A stretch of DNA of 64,000 bases, taken from assembly GCF_000814765.1 (NCBI RefSeq), contig NZ_JWIC01000010.1, positions 568,001 through 632,000 of the forward strand, read 5' to 3'. A model generated the notes under the pieces. The model did no database searches and was not told where the DNA came from. It saw only the letters and a list, made by a program, of their open reading frames with translations. Shown in pieces: positions 28,172 through 35,707 of this stretch. The number at the start of each line of letters is the position of its first letter. The first letter of the stretch is position 1. The stretch comes from Pseudoalteromonas luteoviolacea. Its GTDB lineage: Bacteria > Pseudomonadota > Gammaproteobacteria > Enterobacterales > Alteromonadaceae. The position numbers and the translations under genes were made by a program.

Positions 28172-28183
28172 TTCATCTATTTT

Positions 28184-29314
28184 TTAGCCTACTTTTACTG
28201 CTATCGAATTATCTTGGTTTTGCTGCTTTCTGACCACACGTTTGGTTCTATCAACAACATCACCGACTAATTGGCCGCAAGCAGCATCAATATCGTCACC
28301 GCGTGTACGTCGAACAATACAAGTTAGACCCGCAGCCTGTAACACTTTAGAGAAGCGATCGATTCTGCTATTACTCGAGCGACCGTATTCATTCCCCGGG
28401 AACGGGTTGAATGGGATCAAGTTGATTTTCGACGGTGTGCCCTTCAATACTTGTACCAACTCGTGTGCATGGTCTGTGCTGTCATTCACACCTTGTAGCA
28501 TGACGTACTCAATGGTGACATCTTTGTTTGCTTTTGAACCATCGATATAACGGCGACATGCCGCTAAAAACTCTTCTATCGGATATTTCTTGTTGATCGG
28601 TACCAACTCATCACGCAGAGGGTTATTTGGCGCATGAAGGGAAATCGCCAAGGCAACATCAATCTTCTCTTTCAAGATATCTAATGCTGGTACTACCCCA
28701 GATGTACTTAGGGTGACTCGACGCTTAGATAAACCAAATGCCCAGTCATCCATCATTAATTCCATCGCAGGCACAACATTATTGATGTTTAGCAGTGGCT
28801 CACCCATGCCCATCATTACAACGTTAGTAATGGGTCGCTTAGTGCTGTCACCATCATGCAAGCCAATATCCGTTGCGACACGCCATACCTGACCGATGAT
28901 TTCAGATACCTTTAAATTACGGTTAAAACCTTGCTGCGCTGTTGAGCAGAAAGTACATTCAAGCGCGCAGCCAACCTGAGATGAGACACATAAAGTGGCA
29001 CGGTCTTTTTCTGGGATCCAAACGGTTTCAACCTCTTGGCCACCTTCTAGGATCATTGCATACTTAATCGTGCCATCACTTGCGACCTGCTTGACAGAAA
29101 TCTCAGGTGCTTTGATTTCACATTGGCTCTGTAGTTTAGCTCGTAACTTTTTATTGATATTGCTCATATCATCAAAGTTATCGACCCCAAAGTGATACAT
29201 CCACTTCATCACCTGATCGGCGCGGAATGGCTTTTCGCCAAATGAAGCAAATAACTCGCGCATCCCCTCGCGGTTTAAATCTAATAGGTTAATTTTTTTC
29301 TCAGTCGTGGCCAT
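28184..29314 (-). CDS. rlmN: RlmN, dual-specificity rRNA/tRNA methyltransferase
   Basis: Radical-SAM enzyme that methylates C2 of A2503 in 23S rRNA and A37 in some tRNAs. The cluster motif CALECTFCSTAQQGF lies at about 116-130, GMGEPLLN follows, and the C-terminal half has the methyl-carrying Cys region (DDIDAACGQL). It is 376 residues with an ATG start. It opens the rlmN-pilW-rodZ-ispG-hisS-yfgM-bamB-der block, after ndk. Confidence 0.97.
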   Translation of the reverse strand: MATTEKKINLLDLNREGMRELFASFGEKPFRADQVMKWMYHFGVDNFDDMSNINKKLRAKLQSQCEIKAPEISVKQVASDGTIKYAMILEGGQEVETVWIPEKDRATLCVSSQVGCALECTFCSTAQQGFNRNLKVSEIIGQVWRVATDIGLHDGDSTKRPITNVVMMGMGEPLLNINNVVPAMELMMDDWAFGLSKRRVTLSTSGVVPALDILKEKIDVALAISLHAPNNPLRDELVPINKKYPIEEFLAACRRYIDGSKANKDVTIEYVMLQGVNDSTDHAHELVQVLKGTPSKINLIPFNPFPGNEYGRSSNSRIDRFSKVLQAAGLTCIVRRTRGDDIDAACGQLVGDVVDRTKRVVRKQQNQDNSIAVKVG

Positions 29315-29462
29315 GAAACAACCTCAGTTCAGGTGACGGATTGAACAACATAAATAAAAGCGCGCAATTGTACAAAAATCAATCAAACATCGCAATGATG
29401 TAATCGCTTTCAAAAACACCCCAATTGCTTTTCAAAACGATCAATACGTATTAAAGGGATTA

Positions 29463-29485
29463 AAAAAGGGCCCGAGAGCCCTTTT
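29463..29485 (-). terminator. Intrinsic terminator after ndk
   Basis: Stem AAAAAGGGC / GCCCTTTTT around CCGAG lies 20 bases beyond the ndk stop, with A and T runs on the two flanks. It isolates ndk from rlmN. Confidence 0.8.
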
Positions 29486-29504
29486 TCATCTGCTCAACTC
29501 GAAA

Positions 29505-29936
29505 TTAACGAGTGCGTGGGCAGATTTCTTCGTCGCTGAAGAAGTAAGCGATTTCGCGAGCAGCTGATTCAGTCGCGTCTGAACCGTGTACCGCGTTTTC
29601 GTCGATGCTATCAGCGTAGTCAGCACGTAAAGTACCAGCTAGTGCTTCTGCAGGGTTAGTAGCACCCATGATTTCACGGTTCTTACGAACTGCGTCTTCA
29701 CCTTCAAGAACCTGAACCATTACTGGACCAGAAGTCATGAACTCAACTAGTGCACCGAAGAAAGGACGCTCTTTGTGCTCTGCGTAGAAACCTTCCGCTT
29801 TCTCTTGAGAAAGGTGAACCATTTTAGAAGCAACGATCTTAAGACCAGCAGACTCGAAACGGTTGTAGATTGCACCGATGTGGTTTTTAGCTACCGCATC
29901 AGGCTTAACGATTGAAAAAGTACGCTCTAAAGCCAT
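29505..29936 (-). CDS. ndk: Nucleoside diphosphate kinase
   Basis: Balances nucleoside triphosphate pools by phosphate transfer through a His. The 143 residues hold ERTFSIVKPDAVAKNHIG at the start and the active-site block NAVHGSDATESAAREIAYFF with the phospho-His. Strong codon bias (very regular codon choice) fits a highly expressed gene. It is monocistronic: a terminator follows and a -10-like TATAAT precedes it. Confidence 0.98.
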   Translation of the reverse strand: MALERTFSIVKPDAVAKNHIGAIYNRFESAGLKIVASKMVHLSQEKAEGFYAEHKERPFFGALVEFMTSGPVMVQVLEGEDAVRKNREIMGATNPAEALAGTLRADYADSIDENAVHGSDATESAAREIAYFFSDEEICPRTR

Positions 29937-29978
29937 CTTTTTAGCTCCAATAATAATTGTTGATATTTACGGGCGCGA

Positions 29979-29984
29979 ATTATA
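29979..29984 (-). promoter_or_regulatory. Candidate -10 box of the ndk promoter
   Basis: TATAAT on the minus strand, 43 bases before the ndk ATG, inside GCGCG-TATAATT-CGCGC, a near-palindromic setting. No good -35 box lies at 16-18 bases. The opposite side of the gap should hold the trhP promoter. Confidence 0.4.
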
Positions 29985-30152
29985 CGCGCTTTAGACGTAA
30001 AAGCCCACACCCTTGTTAAAATACACTGTGAGTTGCCCTGAGATAACTCTGATCTACATCAAAATCCCGCTTTACGATCTCACTTATACTGCGCCGCTTT
30101 TTAACTCCCCCAACAGCTGGCTTGTACCCAGTTCAATGTATGAGGTCTAGAA

Positions 30153-31511
30153 ATGTTTGTACCAGAGCTATTATCACCGGCAGGCAGTTTAAAGAATATG
30201 CGTTACGCTTTTGCGTATGGCGCTGATGCGGTTTATGCCGGTCAGCCTAGATACAGTTTGCGTGTGCGCAACAATGAATTTGATTTAACGAATCTCGAAA
30301 TCGGCATAAACGAAGCCCACCAGCAAAATAAAAAGCTCTATGTGGTTTCAAATATTGCGCCGCACAACAGCAAGGTAAAAACCTATTTAAGGGATATCGA
30401 ACCGGTCATTGCCATGAAACCTGACGCGTTAATCATGTCAGATCCTGGCCTGATTATGCTTGTGCGTGAAAAGTGGCCAGAGATGCCTATTCACCTTTCT
30501 GTTCAAGCCAATGCTGTCAATTATGCTTCGGTTCAATTCTGGGCAAATCAAGGGATCGAGCGTGTTATCTTGTCTCGCGAACTCTCTCTCGAAGAAATCG
30601 CAGAAATTCGCTCTTTGTGCCCGCAAACGGAATTAGAGGTCTTTGTGCATGGCGCGTTATGTATGGCTTATTCTGGCCGCTGTTTACTATCCGGCTATAT
30701 AAATAAACGCGACCCAAACCAAGGAACCTGCACAAATGCTTGCCGCTGGGGCTATGATGTCAAACAAGGACAAGAAACCGAATTAGGTGATGTCGTACAT
30801 AAAGTTGACCCAAAAGCGGTGATCCCAACGCTAGGCGAGGGACAACCAACCGATCACGTGTTTATGCTAGAAGAGCAAGGTCGCCCGGGGGAGTATATGC
30901 CTGCATTTGAAGATGAACACGGCACATATATCATGAACTCTAAAGATCTACGCGCTGTGCAATACGTTGAACAACTCACCAAAATGGGTGTACATAGCTT
31001 AAAGATTGAAGGCAGAACAAAATCATTCTATTACGTTGCTCGAACCGCCCAAGTATATCGCAAAGCCATTGATGATGCCGTCGCAGGTAAACCATTTGAT
31101 CCGAACCTGATGCGTACATTAGAAAATCTTGCTCACCGTGGCTATACCGAAGGCTTCTTGAAGCGTCATGCACATCAAGATTATCAAAACTATGAATATG
31201 GCCATTCTATTTCTGACAAACAGCAATTTGTTGGTGAAGTTTTAGGCAGAAATAATAATGGCTTAGTCGACATTGATGTGAAAAATAAGTTCTGTACTGG
31301 CCACAGCTTAGAGCTCATGACGCCACAAGGTAATATTGCCTTTAACTTAGAACATATGGAAAACCAAAAAGGTGAAGCCATTGCTGATGCCAAAGGCTCG
31401 GGACACATTGTGCAAATCCCTTTGCCAGAGAACATTAACCTAGACCACGCGATTTTAATGCGCAACTTAGGTAACAATGAAGACACCAGAAATCCATTTA
31501 AAAAGGCATAA
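30153..31511 (+). CDS. trhP: TrhP (YegQ), peptidase U32 family tRNA hydroxylation protein
   Basis: YegQ-type U32 proteins are needed, with prephenate, for 5-hydroxylation of U34 in tRNAs, the precursor of cmo5U and mcmo5U. Signature pieces are ELLSPAGSLKNMRYAFAYGA at the N-terminus, the U32 signature EVFVHGALCMAYSGRCLLSGY (about 168 onward), and the nearby cysteines NQGTCTNACRWGY. ASLKIEGRTKS-like HSLKIEGRTKSFYYV closes the barrel. The ATG has GAGG before it. The stop is 2 bases from the yfhL start, so they form an operon. Confidence 0.93.
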   Translation: MFVPELLSPAGSLKNMRYAFAYGADAVYAGQPRYSLRVRNNEFDLTNLEIGINEAHQQNKKLYVVSNIAPHNSKVKTYLRDIEPVIAMKPDALIMSDPGLIMLVREKWPEMPIHLSVQANAVNYASVQFWANQGIERVILSRELSLEEIAEIRSLCPQTELEVFVHGALCMAYSGRCLLSGYINKRDPNQGTCTNACRWGYDVKQGQETELGDVVHKVDPKAVIPTLGEGQPTDHVFMLEEQGRPGEYMPAFEDEHGTYIMNSKDLRAVQYVEQLTKMGVHSLKIEGRTKSFYYVARTAQVYRKAIDDAVAGKPFDPNLMRTLENLAHRGYTEGFLKRHAHQDYQNYEYGHSISDKQQFVGEVLGRNNNGLVDIDVKNKFCTGHSLELMTPQGNIAFNLEHMENQKGEAIADAKGSGHIVQIPLPENINLDHAILMRNLGNNEDTRNPFKKA

Positions 31512-31513
31512 AC

Positions 31514-31771
31514 ATGGCATTGCTCATCACCAGTAAATGCATCAACTGTGATATGTGTGACCCTGAATGCCCAAATCAAGCGATTTATATGGGCAGTAGA
31601 GTGTATGAAATTGACCCAGAAAAATGCACTGAATGCGTGGGTCATTATGACCAACCTACCTGTGTCAGCGTGTGCCCCATAGATTGTATTAAGCCAGACC
31701 CCAATCACTTAGAAAGCCTAGATACTTTGGCAGACAAGTACTTGCGCTTAACTGGGCAATTAGATCAATAA
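31514..31771 (+). CDS. yfhL: YfhL-type 4Fe-4S ferredoxin
   Basis: Small ferredoxin of 85 residues with two cluster motifs: CINCDMCDPECP at 11-22 and CTECVGHYDQPTCVSVCP further on, the second with the wide spacing typical of the YfhL/Alvin type. Its position 2 bases after trhP suggests it is the electron donor for the tRNA hydroxylation step; that link is inferred from the operon. Confidence 0.93.
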   Translation: MALLITSKCINCDMCDPECPNQAIYMGSRVYEIDPEKCTECVGHYDQPTCVSVCPIDCIKPDPNHLESLDTLADKYLRLTGQLDQ

Positions 31772-31780
31772 CCTCTCTGA

Positions 31781-31812
31781 AAGCAAGCATCTTCCTATTA
31801 AGCTGCTTGCTT
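31781..31812 (+). terminator. Hairpin after yfhL
   Basis: A 9-base-pair perfect stem (AAGCAAGCA / TGCTTGCTT) with a 14-base loop, 9 bases past the yfhL stop. The T-run behind it is weak. Confidence 0.45.
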
Positions 31813-31973
31813 CTATCATCAAACGATTATTGCGACATTTTTCATGATGTCTTCTTTTTGTACTTTTTCTTGTACAAACCCTGCCCTTTAGTGCAAAAGC
31901 ACTTATTTTACATTTTTATTACTTCTAGATATACAGGCAAAGGCAGTACAAAAAACAATCAAGAGGATACAAC

Positions 31974-33125
31974 ATGAAACCATACTTAACGATAATGACT
32001 ACAGCGCTCCCCGCGCTATTATTTTTATCCAAAACAGCGCAAGCTGAAGGCCAGCACCTTGATATCGAACCATTTCATTTCAACCAACAACATTTGCAGC
32101 ACCTGGCGCTTAACCCATTGATCCAAGTGGACGAGTCTCAGTTTATTTTAAATAACGCACTCGTAAACGAAGATTGGCAAACAGTTTTATACAACACCGC
32201 CCCTCACTTAGTTGAATTTGAAGAAGTGATTTTACACTGGGCTGGGCACACCAGTATCAACCCTCGGCTGCTACTCTCTATCATGGAACTGTCGAGTCAA
32301 CTCATAAGCACCCCAAGCAAAGCGGCTCTCATTGCACCTTTTGCAGGTTTAACAGATAAAGTCGGGTTTACTGAGCAACTAAAAGATGTGGCACTGAAAC
32401 TCAACCAGCGCTTTTACGCCTTTGAATATCACACAACCAATGAAAAATCGAAACAGAGCAATGCGGCAACGGCGGCTTTATCAAGCCTGCTAGGTAGCTC
32501 TACCAAGCTTGCCGAGTTGGCAAATCAATATCAGCTCTTATTCTCAATCAACTTATTCGCTCCACATGGTGTCAGCTTTAAACCATCAAATGCCGCACCA
32601 CAAGTGAACTTTTCAATGAACTTACCGTGGCCTTCAGGATATGCTTGGTTTAGTGGTGGCGCGCACTCGCATACAGGTTCAGGCTACCCCTATTCGTCGT
32701 TAGATTTTAATAATGGTTCGGGTGGTTGGGGCTCAAATACACCTTGGGTACAAGCCTCCCATGGTGGCAGAGTGACACGTTACTCAGCATGTAATATACG
32801 CGTTACTCACGCTAGTGGTTACGCTACTCAGTACTATCATATGGATAACCTACAATATAGTACTGGGGATTATATCTCTGCTGGAGATTGGTTAGGGCGC
32901 TACGCCAATAATCGCAATATGGCTTTATGCCAAGGCGGTCAATCAAGCGGACCGCATGTACACTTTTCGCTTCTATATAACGGTAGGTTTGTATCATTAC
33001 ATAACGCCTATATTAGCGGCTATCGGATCGATGTGGGCAATTCAAATTATGACGATAACTGCTACCGTTTTTATTTTGAGAAAAATGGGTATAGAACGTG
33101 CGCATGGTCAAGGCTATATCATTAA
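31974..33125 (+). CDS. Secreted LasA-like M23 metallopeptidase
   Basis: Exported zinc peptidase of the LasA/beta-lytic group, which cut glycine-rich bridges in peptidoglycan or elastin. The signal peptide (to about residue 24) is followed by a propeptide-like region (about 25-195) and the mature domain, which opens NFSMNLPWPSGYAWFSGG. Zinc ligands fit GGAHSHTG, SLDF and GPHVHFSLL; the catalytic His is in QYYHMDNL. C-terminal cysteines (DDNCYRFYF, GYRTCAW) resemble the LasA disulfide. The ATG is preceded by AAGAGG. It stands alone on the plus strand, with 202 bases upstream. Confidence 0.88.
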   Translation: MKPYLTIMTTALPALLFLSKTAQAEGQHLDIEPFHFNQQHLQHLALNPLIQVDESQFILNNALVNEDWQTVLYNTAPHLVEFEEVILHWAGHTSINPRLLLSIMELSSQLISTPSKAALIAPFAGLTDKVGFTEQLKDVALKLNQRFYAFEYHTTNEKSKQSNAATAALSSLLGSSTKLAELANQYQLLFSINLFAPHGVSFKPSNAAPQVNFSMNLPWPSGYAWFSGGAHSHTGSGYPYSSLDFNNGSGGWGSNTPWVQASHGGRVTRYSACNIRVTHASGYATQYYHMDNLQYSTGDYISAGDWLGRYANNRNMALCQGGQSSGPHVHFSLLYNGRFVSLHNAYISGYRIDVGNSNYDDNCYRFYFEKNGYRTCAWSRLYH

Positions 33126-33152
33126 ACTCATGCATTAATTAAACTTTTTCGG

Positions 33153-33170
33153 GCCGCATATATATGCGGC
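33153..33170 (+). terminator. Palindromic terminator after the M23 peptidase gene
   Basis: A perfect 18-base palindrome (GCCGCATAT / ATATGCGGC) followed by TTTG, 27 bases after the stop. The T-tail is short. Confidence 0.55.
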
Positions 33171-33351
33171 TTTGTCATGCGTTTAACACCAAAAAACCAT
33201 GCCCAGATCCTTGCCCTGACCTGTCACAATTGAATAATACTTTATAACTAACTAATGATACTATTAAAATAAATTGAAAATTAAAACTAAACTTATTGTG
33301 AAAAATATGTATATTTAAGGTAATGGGAACAATAAGAGGTCGTCGCATAAT

Positions 33352-34068
33352 ATGAAAGCGATTCAAGCTAGCAACAAGGAAGTTAGTCTATTTGTTTTAA
33401 CTCACAATCAAACCGACACACAAAATATTGAATTTGTGAGATTTGTTAAAATTCTCGAGGCAACCTGCAGCCAAATCAAAATAGATACACGCTTGCCCGA
33501 CATCACAACGCGTGATCAATTCAACTTATATTTGGTTGATATAAGTCACCGCGAATGCAAAGACTTACTCAGTGCAGAAGTCAGCGCATTAGCCGCTCAA
33601 CAAAACGTATTACTTTTTAATGCGCAACCTAATTTAGTCAATGAACAAACAGCACTGTTAGCCCGAATAAAAGGCGTCATATATCAAAACACTTCTGCTG
33701 AAAATATTTTTAAAGGGATCCAGCGTGTACTTAATGGCGAGTTATGGTTCTGTCGTACTTCAATATCACAGGCGTTTGATGAATTAATCCAACAACTCCC
33801 CAATATTTCACGTCCTCAATCTCTGGATGTGCAAGATACAGAACTTGCATCACTCACAGCCAGAGAGAAATCAGTCATTAAACTTCTTGCCAGTGGTGCA
33901 AAAAATGACGACATTGCAGATTCTTTGAACATCAGCAGCCACACAGTTAAGACACATATTTATAGCGCCTTTAAAAAAACCAACTCAAGAAATCGTATTG
34001 AGCTGGCAAATTGGGCACAAAAACATATTCCACTTAACTCCGTGCCTGTATCTCTGCAACGACATTAA
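33352..34068 (+). CDS. csgD: CsgD-like LuxR-family transcription regulator
   Basis: Probable activator of the curli operon. The C-terminal 65 residues are a LuxR helix-turn-helix: SLTAREKSVIKLLASGAKND with DSLNISSHTVKTHIYSAFKK, very like E. coli CsgD. The N-terminal 150 residues look like a degenerate receiver, without the acidic pocket and phospho-acceptor Asp, as in CsgD. The ATG is preceded by AAGAGG. The gene converges on csgG with two bases between the stops; in E. coli csgD is instead the first gene of csgDEFG, divergent from csgBA. Confidence 0.85.
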   Translation: MKAIQASNKEVSLFVLTHNQTDTQNIEFVRFVKILEATCSQIKIDTRLPDITTRDQFNLYLVDISHRECKDLLSAEVSALAAQQNVLLFNAQPNLVNEQTALLARIKGVIYQNTSAENIFKGIQRVLNGELWFCRTSISQAFDELIQQLPNISRPQSLDVQDTELASLTAREKSVIKLLASGAKNDDIADSLNISSHTVKTHIYSAFKKTNSRNRIELANWAQKHIPLNSVPVSLQRH

Positions 34069-34070
34069 AT

Positions 34071-34865
34071 TTAGCTTTGCTGGGCTGCTACTTGCTCTTT
34101 GGCTGCCCATACGCCCCTCTCAATACCCTGAGTAACTAACATCGTCAGTGCTTTTTCAATCGCCTGCGTGACACAAATATGCATTGGCTCATTTTCACTA
34201 AAACCAGCTTCAGCTTCAGCAAGACGCTTATAACTCACATAACGGAAAAAACCCGCTCTCATTTCCATTGACAGGACTGTTTTGGTCGTAGCCACGGACA
34301 GTAATACTTGCCCTGTACGAACATCAACCGCGCGCATATAAATTGAAATCACATCTTCTCGGTATAACTCTGATGCGCCAATGCCAAAATACTCCATGCC
34401 TAGGCCCCCTGTTTTGACATTAGAGTCATAACTGATGATCCCCCCTTCGAAGATAATTTTTGCCATGGTCAAAGGCGGCAATTTCGACGATTTCTTTTGT
34501 TCATCGCTCATTGCAGCTCGCGTAATTTTGCGCTCTGTTAATAAGTTTTGTAATCCCTCTCGCTCTACGGGAATAAACCAATCAGTCTCATGCAAAGCTT
34601 GAATTAATATAGAGTTTGCTCCCTGTGTGACCGCTGTTGAAAAAGAGCTGACATTGTCTTTTGGCTTGTATTGACCAGTTTGATCTCGAAATGAATACAC
34701 GGCAACGGGGATCTTGCCAATTGGCTCTGGCAGCGCTTTTAAAGAGGAGAATTCGTGACTTTGTTCAAGTGGCTCAGGCAAACTTTGTTCTGGAGGCAGC
34801 ACTGCACCAATGCGACTACACCCACTTAATAATACAAAAAACCATAATACGACGATTTTATACAT
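34071..34865 (-). CDS. csgG: CsgG, curli secretion channel lipoprotein
   Basis: Outer-membrane lipoprotein that forms the nonameric pore for curli subunits. Lipobox LLSGC at about 12-16, then the family blocks IPVAVYSFRDQTGQYKP, FSTAVTQGANSILIQAL, WFIPVEREGLQNLLTERKI and GGIISYDSNVKTGG. At 264 residues it is near the E. coli length. Its ATG overlaps the csgF stop by one base (TAATG), so translation is coupled. Confidence 0.95.
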   Translation of the reverse strand: MYKIVVLWFFVLLSGCSRIGAVLPPEQSLPEPLEQSHEFSSLKALPEPIGKIPVAVYSFRDQTGQYKPKDNVSSFSTAVTQGANSILIQALHETDWFIPVEREGLQNLLTERKITRAAMSDEQKKSSKLPPLTMAKIIFEGGIISYDSNVKTGGLGMEYFGIGASELYREDVISIYMRAVDVRTGQVLLSVATTKTVLSMEMRAGFFRYVSYKRLAEAEAGFSENEPMHICVTQAIEKALTMLVTQGIERGVWAAKEQVAAQQS

Positions 34866-35278
34866 TAACCAAACCTCGGTACTTCTATGATGGTAGTATC
34901 TCCATTATCAATATGTTTAATCTGTACTGTGATGGAGTCTGGTGTGCTGGTGATCACCTGAATTTCGTAGTCACCACTGGTAAATGTCGAGTCTTCATTA
35001 AAAATACTGTCCTCCACATCATCACCAAATGCCATATCGGATATTTCTCTGACCATACGGTTTAGGTAAGTGCGCTCTAATGACTCCTGAAAACGCTCTC
35101 CATATGATTTTTCAATAATTGGCGCTCGATGCTTGTTTTGTGCATTGGCTTTATTGAGCAGCATACTGGCGTTTAATGGATTACCACCAAATGAGGGATT
35201 AATGGGCTTATATACAATTTCAGTTGCTGATACGCTCAACGTGAAAAAAGATAAATAGGTTAATATTATTGTTTTCAT
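34865..35278 (-). CDS. csgF: CsgF, curli assembly factor
   Basis: Works at the cell surface with CsgG to bring the nucleator into place. From the ATG at 35278 it has a signal peptide (MKTIILTYLSFFTLSVSA), then TEIVYKPINPSFGGNPLNAS, the conserved N-terminal region that sits in the CsgG pore, and a C-terminal domain ending IEVPRF. An in-frame ATG at 35287 is the alternative; I chose 35278 because it starts the signal peptide cleanly and avoids the csgE stop. It is 137 residues. Confidence 0.94.
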   Translation of the reverse strand: MKTIILTYLSFFTLSVSATEIVYKPINPSFGGNPLNASMLLNKANAQNKHRAPIIEKSYGERFQESLERTYLNRMVREISDMAFGDDVEDSIFNEDSTFTSGDYEIQVITSTPDSITVQIKHIDNGDTTIIEVPRFG

Positions 35279-35280
35279 GA

Positions 35281-35679
35281 CTACCATCCACTTTCAGCTA
35301 AATCTGGAGATCGTTGCTGGTAACGATCGCTAGCCATGGCATCCATTACTGCAAATAATGCCGCCTCGACGCGCTCATCCATCGGACCTCCTCGACGCCC
35401 CATTGCGGTACTGTAAACCAAACGGCGGTTCATTCGCACATCCAGCCTTGTACCAGCACGAGGTAATACTGTTTCTTTGATTGTGATGTTCACACCTGAA
35501 GTATTGGGTACCTCTCGCCAAAGTTGCGAGAAATCATAATAAAATTGGTATCCAAAGCGGCTAATGCTTTGGTCCATAACAAGACCGCCTAATTCAACTT
35601 CGCCATGGTCTGGAGGGGTTTTTGCAACAGCGTGGTTGTGCAGTACCAGTAATATCATCAAACAAAATATATACTTCAT
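35281..35679 (-). CDS. csgE: CsgE, curli secretion gate
   Basis: Periplasmic factor that caps CsgG and gives it substrate specificity. It is 132 residues from the ATG at 35679, with signal peptide MKYIFCLMILLVLHNHAVA, then GEVELGGLVMDQSISRFGYQ, NITIKETVLPRAG and DERVEAALFAVMDAM, which follow CsgE. The open frame runs 63 codons further upstream into the curlin gene; that part is a shadow. No Shine-Dalgarno is visible before this ATG; a strong hairpin lies 8 bases upstream of it. Confidence 0.92.
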   Translation of the reverse strand: MKYIFCLMILLVLHNHAVAKTPPDHGEVELGGLVMDQSISRFGYQFYYDFSQLWREVPNTSGVNITIKETVLPRAGTRLDVRMNRRLVYSTAMGRRGGPMDERVEAALFAVMDAMASDRYQQRSPDLAESGW

Positions 35680-35686
35680 TGTGATA

Positions 35687-35703
35687 AGGGGGCAAAGCCC
35701 CCT
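35687..35703 (-). promoter_or_regulatory. Hairpin between the curlin gene and csgE
   Basis: A 7-base-pair, all but one G-C stem (AGGGGGC / GCCCCCT) with an AAA loop fills most of the 28 bases between the curlin stop and the csgE start. On the minus strand it is followed by TATCACA, not a T-run, so it looks like an mRNA-stabilising or attenuating element that keeps curlin expression above csgEFG. Confidence 0.6.
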
Positions 35704-35707
35704 CCTG

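Noticed and set aside
31190..31708. 172-codon open frame on the minus strand opposite trhP and yfhL
   Set aside because: It spans two well-supported genes on the other strand and shows no domain.
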